The translations under genes and the position numbers were made by a program. A stretch of DNA of 64,000 bases from Sphagnum magellanicum (lineage: Eukaryota; Streptophyta; Sphagnopsida; Sphagnales; Sphagnaceae): the NCBI GenBank assembly GCA_021904315.1, contig CM038909.1, positions 22,730,212 to 22,794,211 of the forward strand, given 5' to 3'. The notes under the pieces were generated by a model. The model worked only from the letters and a program-made list of their open reading frames with translations, was not told the DNA's origin and searched no databases. Below, piece after piece: positions 36,253-48,800 of this stretch (its first letter is position 1; the number at the start of each line of letters is the position of its first letter).

Positions 36253-36745
36253 CCCTTGCCTCTTCTCCCCGTCCTACTCCTCCGCTACCTTTGTTTTCCC
36301 CAACTCCAGGCTCTGATCGTGTCGTTGTTGGTTCTAGACTGTAATTTCGAAGCAAAGGAGGAAACAGAAAGAAACAGTAAACGCTTATATTGTTGCAGTA
36401 GAAGAAGAAGAAGAAGAAAAAGACCAAGAAAGTAGTGAAGTGTAATGCAGTGCAGTTTTGGCAACAAGTGCAGTCGTCGTAGTTGTCCTCGTTGTTCTTC
36501 TCCTCCTCGTCCTCGTCCTCCTCATCCTCCTCCTTGGTGTCCTCCTGCTGCTCTCATTACCGATGTACTCTGCGAAGGCGGTGTTTAGGTACTCAGCAAC
36601 TGCAGCAGCAGCAGCGGCAACACTACTTCGTAGTCACATCATCAGACGCGACTGACTTTCGTCACTGCTTCATCACTAACCCGGCTGCTGCTTTCATCCA
36701 TCATGTGACCGGCTTAGCGGGTTGCTCGTTCCAATCACATAATTA
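36253..36745 (-). promoter_or_regulatory. TTC5 upstream region, pyrimidine/purine-skewed
   Basis: Directly upstream of the TTC5 ATG (toward higher coordinates) the sequence has strong CT and GAA skews: GAA triplets at 36400-36422 and TCC/CTC-rich runs at 36490-36550. A CAG run lies at 36602-36617. Open frames here translate to homopolymer-like Leu/Val or Ser runs and are not credible proteins. Could be a bidirectional promoter, but no divergent gene follows. Confidence 0.4.
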
Positions 36746-36758
36746 GTTTAGCAAGAGT

Positions 36759-36793
<35 letters not shown>

Positions 36794-37360
36794 AATGTTC
36801 TTGAAATTTCAAGCACATGAGTAGTTTAGTTGAAGATCTCTCTATTCCAACCACATGACTAGTTTATGCAATTGTTTGCTCCAACCACATATCTAATTTA
36901 ACAAGTTTTTTTTTCCAATGTTTTTTTAATGATTTAACAAGTTTTTTTTTTTTTTTCCAATGTTTTTTTTATGAACACATGAGCCATTTAGTGTGTTGCT
37001 TGACTCCAATTATGTGACCAATTTATCCAATTATTCATTTCAATCACATGACTAGTTTAAAACATGTTGTTATTTTCTAGTGCTCTTGGAATTCCAAGCA
37101 CGAGTTGTTTAGTGAATTATTTTATTATAATCATAGGATTGATTTATCCAATTGTTTGTTCCAACTTTATGAGCATAACAAGGTGCTTTTGTTTTAACAT
37201 GAAACATTCAATGTGTTGTTTTATTTTAAGTACATGACCAATTAAATTGGTTGTTCATTTCAAACACATGATCAATTTAGACGATGGATTGTTCCAACCA
37301 CATGATTGGGTTAGCAAGTTGCTTGGTTTAGCAAGTTGTTCATACCAATGAGTGTCATAT
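36720..37360. repeat. Degenerate tandem repeats with a 'cacatgactagttta' core
   Basis: Variants of 'ttgttccaaccacatgactagtttagcaa' recur at about 36728, 36849, 36881, 37008, 37047, 37133, 37228, 37265 and 37295, with spacing that is roughly 35-50 bp or multiples of it. The copies carry substitutions and T-tract insertions. It appears to be an old, decayed minisatellite. Confidence 0.6.
36762..36791. repeat. Poly-T tract, about 30 bases
   Basis: Uninterrupted run of about 30 T located exactly where the GC-richer TTC5 promoter meets the AT-rich gene-free domain. Could be a retroposition tail (poly-A on the minus strand). Confidence 0.9.
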
Positions 37361-37379
37361 GGTTGAGTTTTGCCCCTTG

Positions 37380-38930
37380 CCCATAAGTATTAAGGTGACA
37401 TGGAAATAAAGCTTTGGATTTTTTTAAGATGAAAATGGCCATTTTAAGGTTGTCTTGTGCCCTGCTTTCAATTGAAGATGAAAAGAGTAAGCATCATAAT
37501 ATTGTTTTTTTTTAATGCAAAATGATTGTGATGGATTGCTATGAAACAAAAAAGATTTTGGTAATGTTTTAAAGTTTTGTGTGTTGTATTGGCAGTGTTT
37601 ATTTATTGTTTGAATTGTGCACGTTTGAAAAGAGTTGAAATTAGTGTGAAAGGAGTTCAAAATTATTTATTGAGCACAGATGTGCAAAGGATGAATTGGT
37701 GTGCAACATGGAAGAACAAAACTCCTACAAGCATTTTGGATAAAAGGAAAACATTTTTTTAAAATATGGTGCTTAATAGTAAAATGTGTATATAATGACA
37801 TTGTAGGTTGTTGAAATCATATTATTTCATGGCGCAGTTTTTTCAAATGACCTAAAAAAATAAAGTAGCAAAAGGTAAGGAAAAGGATGACATGTTCTAA
37901 AATCATCATTGTTCCAATGAAGTTTGGGAATGGTGAGGTGATTGAAAAAGGGGATTCTTCATATAAATAGAAAAAATCATACTTGATTGATAATTTTGGC
38001 ATGTTCATGGTTTATCACATTCTTGAAAGGAATTGTTTATAGGTTTGTGGTTTCAAAATAATTGAAGTTTTTGGTGAAGTGAATTAAAAGTCATGATCAC
38101 TTGTTTTAAGTGTGCAAATTATGTTGTGTGATACCAGAGGAGGACCTTAAATATTATGGGGAAATAAAATGTCATTTGTTGGATCATCTTCATGGGAAAC
38201 ATTGATTGAATTCATATTTGTGAAGTTATTGGATTGCATAAAAGTGTGATTTTGTTGTTGTTTCTTTATTATAAATGAAGACCTATATAATCATTGGAAG
38301 TCAAAAGAATTTTGTGAGAAATGGCACACAAGCAATTATGTGTTGAATGTTTAAGAAATAACTATGTTCTTTTGTGAATCATAAAGGTGTGTTTTATGAG
38401 TGTAAAAGTAACTCCGATGGTTCCATTGGAAACCACTCATCACAAACTTCTTAGGTCATGATTTGATTATAAAAATTGTGTGAAATCTTTGTTTTTATAA
38501 GTTCATATTATTTAAATATGAATGTCATGTGCTTGAAATTGTATGAAGCACATCTAACAAAGATGAAAAAATTTTATCCATCATAAAATCTTACATCTTA
38601 TTTCTATGTGTTTAAACACATGACATCATTGTTTAAATAATACAAATTTTTGGGAAAAAAAATTCACATTACCACTATCACCAAATTATGGCCCATGAAA
38701 TTTGTGATGTTTGTTATCATGTTCACATGTACAAAAGCAAGTTTTTAAAACGGTCCAAGTTGATTGATTGGTTTTTTTTTATTAATACACAAGTAAATTT
38801 TGACTAGAGGTTTAGGCCAATGGGTTTTAACCAAATGTGACATATAATCAAGTTGAACATTAAAAAAATATATTTGGTCAAAATGGTCAATGGTCTTTTA
38901 GTCAAATGGGACATCTTATGTTAGTTAACA
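37380..38930. other. AT-rich gene-free spacer
   Basis: No coding, RNA or repeat structure that I can support beyond low-complexity AT composition. Confidence 0.5.
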
Positions 38931-38934
38931 GGTC

Positions 38935-39360
38935 AAGCTACCTACCAATTAAACTAGATATGTAAACTAAGCCTACCTACCTGCCTCCTACCTACCTACT
39001 TAGATATTACCTTTCACCTACCATCCTACAACTGACCTACCTACTTACCTACCCACCCACCCATCAACCCACATACCTATATTATTTAAAGTTACTTCCT
39101 CTACTTATATACATACCTACCTACCTATGTACACACCAATTATTTTTAATGCAACATACTTACTTACTTGATCTACCTACATAATTATCTTTTACCTTGT
39201 TTACCTACCTACCTCCTCTACCTACATACATACCTCCTACCTCCCATCATACAACCTATCTAACTACCTATTTCCTTTACATACATACCTACCTCCTACC
39301 TCCTATCTCTTACAACCTACTTATCTACTTATTATTGATTACTTAAACTTCCTACTTACC
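38935..39360. repeat. Cryptic (CTAC)n / (TACC)n simple-sequence tract
   Basis: About 420 bp dominated by CTAC/TACC tetranucleotides interrupted by substitutions (for example 38972-38999, 39033-39066, 39113-39128, 39200-39245). Shorter satellites in both orientations follow at 39590-39670. Long pure stretches are absent, indicating an old microsatellite. Confidence 0.85.
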
Positions 39361-39439
39361 TACATAAGTAGTGTACAACATTTGATGTGAAATTTAAACA
39401 TGTGAAATAAAAAAACATAACAAAAATTGCCACCTTTTG

Positions 39440-39505
39440 AAATGTGGTTCATTGATTAAGAATTTGATTTATCATTAAGAAGGTCAATGGTTCAATTCCT
39501 AATAA
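39440..39505 (+). mobile_element. tRNA-derived SINE-like relic
   Basis: An A-box-like 'tggttcattgattaag' (39445-39460) is followed 44 bp later by a perfect-looking B-box, GGTTCAATTCC (39489-39499). The spacing equals that of a tRNA internal promoter. The region does not fold as a complete tRNA, so a SINE head or tRNA pseudogene is likely. Confidence 0.55.
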
Positions 39506-42364
39506 TTAGAACCTATGTACGTTCCTAGGGGGTTAGTGTACGTAAGTTAAATTAACTTAAAAAAGTTACGTCAATTAAATTAACTTAGGTTATGTAGGGT
39601 AGGTAGGTTAAATTAAATTGGGTTGGGTTAAACTACCACCTACCTTCTTTATATAACCTAACTACCTACCACATAAATATTATTTTTGATAATAATTTAT
39701 TTTTCTATTAGTCAATGGCTCTTTAATTACTAGTCAAAATGGTTTGTTATTTTACTAATCAAAAAGACCACCCTAGTCACAATGAACATGTTAAAATTGA
39801 CTTGTTCAAAATAATGAATAATGTTTTTGATGCCTATCCAAAATGGGTTTTTTTTTACTATAATTTTTCAATAAAAAAAACTATGTTTTTCTACTAATGA
39901 TTAGATATAACATCCAGTTTTAACATAAGTGTGTACCCCTCACCCACCCATAAATATTATATTTTACATTATATTTTATTTAATTTACAATATAAATAAC
40001 ATATAGACCAATCATAGTGGTCAACTAATGAACGACAATCAACTTGTTGTTGATGATTATGGATGATCATTCAAAAACATTGATGTCCTATAGTGAAGGC
40101 CTTAAAAAACCCACGCCATCTTTTCATGGATGAAATTTTTTTCTTGCCGTAATAACAAAAGGTTTATTTCAAAAGTGGCATTAATGACATTTTAAACAAT
40201 TGTTGGAGTTACTTTAAGTAGGTGGAGATGTATAAATCTAAAGTTGAATTTGGATTTGGAAGTTGGGTTCAAAAGTTTTATCATATATGTTGCATTAATT
40301 GATGTTTGTAAAAACTACTTCATGGTTCATTTTGTTGCATTAAGTGGCATTGCATCATTTGGGATTGGGTCAAACCAACTTATGGTACAATAGAAGGTTT
40401 AATTCATTTACCTCTACCAAAATTGTTACTTTTCTGCATAATATAGTTAATAACACACCAAATAACAATGTTGGGGTAATAAAGTGAATGTGTTCCTCGA
40501 AATAAAATCGTTGTGATCTTTGTTTTGTGAAGTGCATGTGTTGCAAATGCATATATAAATTGTTTTCATAGCCTTTTTGATGTTGCTACATTTCCATAAC
40601 AAATGTTTAGTTTTTAAAAAATGCCTACATGAATTTTATGTAATGAATTTTTTAAATAAAAGACTTGATAAACGCACCTTTGAATTCACGTTGAATTTAT
40701 AAGATTTTAGGTCAATTTAAACAAAAAGATATTTGTTGATTTATTCATGAAATTATTATTTTTAACATTGCAAAAATTTAATTTTCATAAATTATAATAA
40801 TTTGTTTCAATACATTATTGAATAAATTTTTAAATCATCTTTTCATTTGTAGCATTTGAATAAATTTTGCAAAAAAAAATGTATGCTAAAGTTTAAATTT
40901 TCTAAACAATTTCATGCCAAGCATAATAAAATTAAACATTTTCATCTTTATCAATAGAGTGTTAAAATGGTTTGGTGGTTAAGACCATGAGGTCTTGGGT
41001 TCAATCTTTGATGGATGCATGCACCTTAATGTATTTTGTACAAATGCAATTCACAAACATACACATAATGGTGATTACACAAACATGTACATCATGCTAA
41101 ATGGTATCAAAACATTTTTGTCAACAAAATCAGGAAATGTAATCCGTGACTCCATGATTTGGGGGAAAAAAAAACGAAGATAAAAGTTATATTGATGTGG
41201 TGCATTATTCCACGTCATATTGACTTGAAACCTTGTATATTCATATCACAATTTGTTAATTAAAAATTATCAAGTGCAACATGCAACCATCTAAAACAAC
41301 TAAAAAGTATTTCATGAAAAATGTCTTAATCAACTAGTCTTTTTTTACCAAAACCATACAAGTTGCATATTAGTCAATTTTGTCCTATTTCACTAAAAAC
41401 CTAATGAATTTGGGTAGTAAAAAAAAACAAATTTTCTTCTTGTGTAATGTTCGAGAATTGCATTTTCACTTTACTAAATTGTTTTTTTCCAAATTTTTTT
41501 TCAAACATAATTAATTGAATGGCTTGCTATATTCCAAGCACATACCCAATTTCATGATAAAAATTTCCATCTTATTATACATTTTTACACATATGACATA
41601 TGTGTTTAAAAATTCTGAACCTATAAAAAACAAATTTCACACAATTGTTATGGCAAATTTGTTACCCATAGAGTTTGTGATGTAGTTTATTTATAGGGTT
41701 GGTTTTCAAAAAAAATCTTTAGGGTGGGAAGGGGTGGAGATTTAATTTTTTAGTTGAAATTTTTTGGTTGGGACTTTTTGTAAGTGATAGTTTTTTAATG
41801 TAATTTCTTCCATGGTTGGGTGGATGTTCTTTTGCTAGTTAGGGGTTTTTGGGTGGGGCTTTTGTAGGTGATGGTTTTTGGGAATACATTTTCTATAGTT
41901 GGGTGGGTGTCCCTATTTTTCCTATTTTATTTTTATTTTTAATTATTAACTCTTCCTCTAAAAACATATCACATGACACTTCCATTATTTTGAAATTTTG
42001 TTAAATGAACTTACTTTCTTTATTCTTTTTTCAAAACATTTTGGGTATTGCTTTTCTTTAACAAATTATCCTTGTGGATAATTCAAATTTAATGTAAAAC
42101 TTATTTGTTGTGCTATAAACTTTTTCTTTACTTATTTTTCTTTGGTCATATATACATGACCTTCCCTATCATGATTCCTAACTCTTTTGAAGGAAAAGGT
42201 CATATGTATGTACATGATTTATCATGCAATAAAATGCATCAAACATACACAATCACTAATTGTCATTTTTACCAAAATCAATGCATGAAACATGTTGTTA
42301 AAAAAGGGAAAGAAAAACAAGGGAAAGAACATGCATTCTTAATACCAATTCTTAGAGGCTTATG
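39505..42364. other. AT-rich gene-free spacer
   Basis: No supported gene. Contains a second SINE-like relic (40965-41015) and G-rich tracts around 41690-41920 ('gggtggg' recurring: 41711, 41817, 41852, 41899). Confidence 0.5.
40965..41015 (+). mobile_element. tRNA-derived SINE-like relic, shortened
   Basis: 'tggtttggtggttaagacc' (A-box-like, from 40968), a short gacc-atga-ggtc stem, and 'gggttcaatc' (B-box-like, 40997-41006). The A-to-B distance (30 bp) is shorter than in a tRNA, suggesting a deletion. Confidence 0.45.
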
Positions 42365-42999
42365 GGTGAAAGTATGATTGGATGGTACCACAAGGAACAT
42401 CACACTTTCATTTTAATGGACCCATTGAGCTTTAAGAAAATATAAAAAGGATTTAAAGAAAGGTTTTCATTCAAAATTTTGATAAATACATTAACGAAGT
42501 TGTATAGATTTTGAAACTTCAATGAAATAAAAAATATTTTGAATTTTGATGTTCCTAATCATTTCCTAACCAAAAATGTTTCAGGAAAATATCAATGGTT
42601 ATGTTCCTTGAAATTTTTGGTCTTAAAGGAATAATTTTGATACATATTTTGGGGATATATGTATAATTCAATGATATTTTAGATGGTATTTGATTTTTTA
42701 ATTCATTAATCCATTGATTGAATATAATTTAGTTATGAATTTCCAAATTTTAAGTTTATGATTCTTGAAAGGGCTATGGAAATTGGGAATACAAATTTGT
42801 AACATTTTCCACCTATTTTTATTCCAATGAAATTTTAATGTCATGTGTTTTGGCATGCAATGGAAAAACATGAGAAAAAATAATATGTAATATTTTTAAA
42901 TATATATAAAATGATCCAAAATTATTATTTGGCCAATTTAGTTCCCTAACCATTCTTTGAAGTGATTCCTTATGGTACCACCCAATCATACTTTCACCT
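42365..42999. mobile_element. Probable MITE with 35-38-bp terminal inverted repeats
   Basis: Left end 42365-42402 (ggtgaaagtatgattgg...) and right end 42962-42999 are inverted complements with about four mismatches over 38 positions. The interior (about 560 bp) is AT-rich and noncoding. A target-site duplication is not clear (TTA/TTTA-like flanks). The size and structure fit a non-autonomous DNA transposon. Confidence 0.8.
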
Positions 43000-45514
43000 T
43001 TATACATTGTTATGCTTCAAACAATGCATTGGAGCATGACAATTTAATGAATGCATTAGCCTTTTCCTTTAATGGTGGGAGGGAATGTCATGACCTTTGT
43101 TTTAGAATTACAACTTACAATTGAATACAACATTATTCGACTCATGAAAGTTATAAGGTTACATGTCTTATGCATTATTTTTTATTAATGGGAACAATTT
43201 GACCTTTCATTTTAATACATGACATAATGTCAAAACTTTCACCTTGGGTTACAACTTGAGAATCGAAAAAACAAAAGGTTAGGATGAAAGTGAAATTGAG
43301 GGCTGATTTCAATTTATAGTGCGTACAACATGAAATTCCCAAACAAAAGCTTTAAAATGTCAGTGAAAGATTTTTTTAAATTAAGAACATCAATAAAAAC
43401 ATTGACCTTTCTATAATGTGGGAAAGTGTTGCAACCCTAATCTTGGACTAGTGACCAAATTTTGATAAAGATAAAAAAATGTGTTTCTTGGCCCATGTAA
43501 ATGCATGGCATGTGGTTCATTTTTGGCAAATACAACATTTTGTACAAGTCTCATGTGAGCCCATATTATATGTACTACTAGTTCATTGCTTTGATTTGTT
43601 AGCTTTATTGAGCCTTTGTAATAACAAAACTTCTAAGTTACTCAAAATTGTTTAAATGGATATGGTTGTTATTTGTTATATTTCACTTATAATGTTTAAT
43701 TATTAAATGTTCACCCACCTATGAATATTTCCAAGCTAATTCACAACCTACATTAAAAGATTTTGATGCCAATTTTTTTGTTCAATGCAATTTTGACATG
43801 TTAAAAGAAAAACCCATAAAATTCACATGAATAGAAGTCCAATTAAAGATTTCCTAAACATGCATTTTAGGGCCCCTAAAAAATCATTTCAAAGGGACTT
43901 ATGAAAAGAAGGTCCAATTGTAACCATTCAAAAGTCCATTACTAAAAGTGAACACATTTATTTCCCAAAAAAACTACATAGATATCTTCATGTTGTCAAA
44001 TTTCAAAAAATGTTTCACAATGAAATTAATAATTTAAAACCAAGTTTCAATTGATAGATATATTAATCAATAAATCTCAATATTCTAGACATGATAGAGA
44101 TAGATTCAATGACACATTGCCTTTGTGGATAATATGGATAACAAGGACAATCAATTGGGATTTGGCAATTTGATTTTCTAAAAATTCAACTCCCACATGT
44201 TATATTATTTTCTATAGGCATTGAAATAACATGTACCTAACAAAAATCATCATTTTGATGCCAAGAGTGAACAATTATACCTTACAACCACCAGTGGGCC
44301 AAGGTTTGAAAAGGACATAAGGTGAGGTTGATTAAAACAATATTGAAGTTTTCCAACTTCAAAAGTGTTGGGGGAAACTCCGACCAAACTACATGAAAAT
44401 TCATAACAAAATCTCACATTGTCAATGAGGGCATTGGCTTTTCTTATACATTACAACACACAACCAATGCCCAAGAAACAAAAATGACAAGTCCATCCCA
44501 AGCTAAAAAAAACCAAACCATTGTTTAAACCAAAAATAATGAAATTTTTGCATAAACAAATTGCAAAATGTATGAGAATCAAATGAGGACTTTCAACTAG
44601 AATTTTGATTTTGATAATTGGGACTCCCAAGGAACCCAAATTGATCAAAGTATGTTCCTTTGAATGGTTTGTATGAATTCAATTCTCATTATTTCATTTT
44701 TAAAAAAAGATATAGGAAAATAATTTCACATGCTTAAAATAAATTGTTTCCTAACCTATCCAATTGTTTGAAGATTTGAAACAAAAGTGTATATCAAAAC
44801 ATGATTTGGAAAAAAAAATCTAAATCACAAATTTAATACAACTTTGGAAAATGATGATTGTAAGAAAATGGTTTTGTATGTTCCATGTGGCATTTATTAT
44901 GAATTATGAAATTTCATGAAGGCCTATTTGATAGTTTTGTTTGTATTTTAAAAGCATTTTCAAACACAATATTCTACAAGATAACTTTCACAATGAAAGA
45001 TTCCTTCCACAAAATGTTATCCTCTTAATAGGACATGCTAGCATATTGATGAGATATGTTAGTTTTTACAGAGTAGAAGGGTAACATTTTCAAGCAATGT
45101 TGGTTTCTTTGTGCCAAGTGGCTTCCAACTCCTTCCTTCATCCTCAAAGCCTCAAAACCAATAATGCCTTCAAGTATTACCCTTATATTCTACAAAATTG
45201 TATGACAAAAAAATGCCCAATTTCAAGATTGAAGCCTAATTTCAATGTAAATCAAACCTACGAAGTTTAAAAGAAAGCAAATAGTGCTTCCTTCATGAGT
45301 TTGATTTGTGCCAAGTTTGTGATGAATTGTGAAGAGTCTCAAATTCAATTTAAAATCAAAATACACATATAAAAATGTTTAATCATTTTCCCATAATGAA
45401 ATATTAGTTATGCACCCCCATAAATTTTGTCACTTAGATGTGGTCATAAGGAATTTAAGGGTACATTTGAATTCATTTTTTTCTCATTACATGTTCATAA
45501 TGAGGCATTACCAC
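43000..45514. other. AT-rich gene-free spacer
   Basis: No supported gene. 44105-44140 shares 'tgcctttgtggataatat' with 46110-46132. Confidence 0.5.
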
Positions 45515-45850
45515 TGGTATAGTAATATTTTTTCAGGTTTGGCATTGAGGTGCTGAATAATTAATTTAATTTTCAACTCTTAATTTGGCGGTTAAAATTT
45601 GAATTTTGAAAATTTTGGCACTTTGTATTAAATTTATTATAACCAAACGCTATAAAAGAGAAGTCTAGTGCTTTTGTGGTTAGGTTGTCAATAAGTTATT
45701 GTTGAAAGCTACTTGGAGAGGAAACTTTGTTGGTTGCATGAATTTTTAAATTTTTTGTCATAACTAACTATTAATATTTCTTTTTTTGGGCAAATTAGAA
45801 AATAATTCAATTTATGCCAAACCTGAAAAGGTACTATAGTAGTACCATTT
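45515..45850. mobile_element. Probable small MITE with terminal inverted repeats
   Basis: Left end 45516-45546 (ggtatagtaat...ttttcaggtttggcat) is the inverted complement of 45816-45848 (atgccaaacctgaaaag...tatagtagtacc), with an exact 17-bp core and a 3-base indel outside it. The interior is about 270 bp, AT-rich and noncoding. No target-site duplication is certain. Confidence 0.7.
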
Positions 45851-48800
45851 GATGAACCTAAAGGTCACATCATAATTACATTCAACTAATACCGTGGTCA
45901 TCCATTGTCCATTATCAACTCTTTGGATTCATATATGGTATTGGATGAACATACATTGTTTTAAAATGAAAGTAAGATAACCCAAAAGATAAACTCTAAG
46001 GTTATAATTAACCTTAGGACATTAATTAAAATCATAAATAAATTTATGTATTTTTGGCACATTTTTGGTTGAGTATATACTTCAAAATGTTTAAATGTTT
46101 TCAAATGACATATTGCCTTTGTGGATAATATATCAATGACTCTTATATGACAATATGTTTTTATAAAATTTTCAACATGCATTATTCATTGATTATATCA
46201 TTTACATGATGCACATTACCATGCATGCCACTACAATTTGGCATTACTTTCTTAATCCCCAAAAGGGAATGTTGATTTTTTTTAAAAACAATTACTATCA
46301 ATTTTTTGAAAATTTGAACTCCCAATCTCTTGCAAATAAATGATTATCCCAAGCACTAGATGACCACATTGTGTTTCATAATATTAATGTGCCTTGTTTT
46401 CTTATTATTGTTTGTAAAAAAATGGAATATTTAAAAAAAGGTTGTTAAATCCATTTTGTTGAAAAATATTATATATTGACAATTTTTGCAAGTGGTTGGT
46501 ATGTTATATAATGTAAATATTAATGGTTTTACTTAATATTATACCTACCAATCAGCCATGATGACCAAATCCTATAAACTAGTGTGTTAAAATTTGTTTT
46601 AGGTTGGTAATAGCATTTTCTTTAATTCAACAATATTTGTTCACAATATAGGTTTTCTTTTCATATAACATTTTTATTGATTACTTTAAAACTTATATGT
46701 CAAATTAACATATGTTTTTGGCTACTTTGTTTCATCAGTTTTTATTCATGTTTTTATGTTGGATATTTAACATGGAATGAATGTTTTTTATTTCTTTTTT
46801 CCTTAAGTTTGGGATTTTTTTTGCATTTTGAAAGAAACAAGTTCAAACTACCTATATATATTCATGGCAAACAAAATTATTGGAATAAAAAATATTGAAA
46901 AATTACATTCAACATATTGTAACCATATTTGGAGGTCATAAATTAATACTTCATCAATCACTACTCAAGATTATCATCGGATATGTGAATTTCATTAACA
47001 TATAACACATGTTAAAAAGAAAATCTCCAAGCCAAAATTTGCATAAGATGTCAATGTTATTAGCACCCAATTAAAATTTTGTACATAGAGCCTTTGCCCA
47101 TAAATTACACATAAAAATTGAGGTGTTTTACAATCCTTAATTTTTGGCCTCCCAACTCATGGGAGGATAATTTTGGTTTTGTACACTAAAAAAATTATTT
47201 TTTAATTTATTAAAATACATATTGACATATAGTATAATATTTTCCAAATTTTTCATATAGCATTTAAAAATTATTCATACTTGGCATGAATGAAAAGGTC
47301 AATTTTTTTCATTCATTTTGATACATAACATTCATGTGTTACATTTCTTTATTATCTTTGCATTCATGTTTATGTTTTAGGATTATTATTTATCATGTTT
47401 TAGTTCATTTTTACAAATTTCAAATGCAATGGATTGCATTGATGTTGATGATGGGTTGGAATTTTTTAAAAGATTTTGGTGAAAGGGTGCAAGCAAGGTA
47501 AAGTAGATGGTTCATTGCTTTACGTTAAAAAAAAGTTACAAGTAACCACGATTTTTAAAAATGTATTGAAAGTAGAAATTTTATTTTGTACAATAACTAA
47601 CATGATGATAATCTGTCATTTTATATTTAAAATGTTGAAAAATCTCATCTTGAAAGTAGGTTTAAATCTAATTTTTAAAAATACATTTATTTGCACAAGA
47701 TGTTTGATCTTACAAAATTGGTTACATATAGATGAATTTTATTTTATTTTTTAAAAATTCAAGTTAGTGAGGCCCTATAAAATATTTATGTATTGTCAAA
47801 TTATGCATGTTATAATCATAATATATCAAAATTTTAATATGAAATAAGTTTGAACACCATATTGACCTAGTCGATTTCAAATGTAAGGACTTTCAACCTA
47901 GTTTTATGATACCAAAGTTGTTCAAATTTTGTATCCAACTTCACATGTAAACTAAATGTAGTGATGTGTTTTTCATATTTTTATTTACAAATATTTTGAA
48001 TATACTTTCTTGTGTTTATATCACAAGATTATTTCATTTTAAAATTGGATTTGGATGGATTGCCTTTTTTGCTACTTTACATTGCCAACACTTGAAATAT
48101 GTTTTCAAAACAAACTTACTATAAATTTTGACATTTCCATAATGATATCCACCAAACAGTTGCATTCACAATATCCCATTATTTACTAAAGTTCAAGGCC
48201 ACATTATTGGCCTTGAATGAAGTGTATAGAATCATGATTTTATTTTTTCAAAAATGAAAAACATACTAATGACCTTTAGGTTTCCAAAAAGTTAGAATTA
48301 TGTAGCTTGAAATATTAAAAATTTAACATTTGATGCATAGAAAAATTTAGCAATTGAAAAAAAACTATTGCCAAATCCATTAATATAGTAAGGTATTAAA
48401 TTTGCTTGAAGTTCATTTTATTTTCACATGTTTTGTTTAAATCATTGTTAAATATATTAAAAAATTTCAGGTACTTACAAATCTTCATTTTATTTGAAAA
48501 ATGATCACTATCTCAAATCACACTGAAACAAATTTGCAAAAATGTGTTTATTTGATGCATTTATTGTTCAAGTTGAAAAGTCGTTAACAAAAACCAAAAT
48601 TGCCGATTAAATTAAATGAATTATGAATTTGAAATCCTTGAAAGTCATATTAATCATTTAACACACCTTCCCATGATCACCATGGCTTTCATTGGTAATG
48701 CATGAATATATATGTACAAAATTTAATTGTTTTCAATGAGTTTTAACATGATTTTTTGTTCATTCAATTGTGATCACACCCAAAGGAAAAGGGTAATCAC

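Noticed and set aside
36458..36746. Leu/Val- or Ser-run proteins upstream of TTC5
   Set aside because: Homopolymer-like translations of CTC/TCC repeats; the first starts at TTG.
39440..39505. Functional tRNA gene
   Set aside because: A and B boxes are present at the right spacing, but no complete acceptor, anticodon and T arms can be paired.
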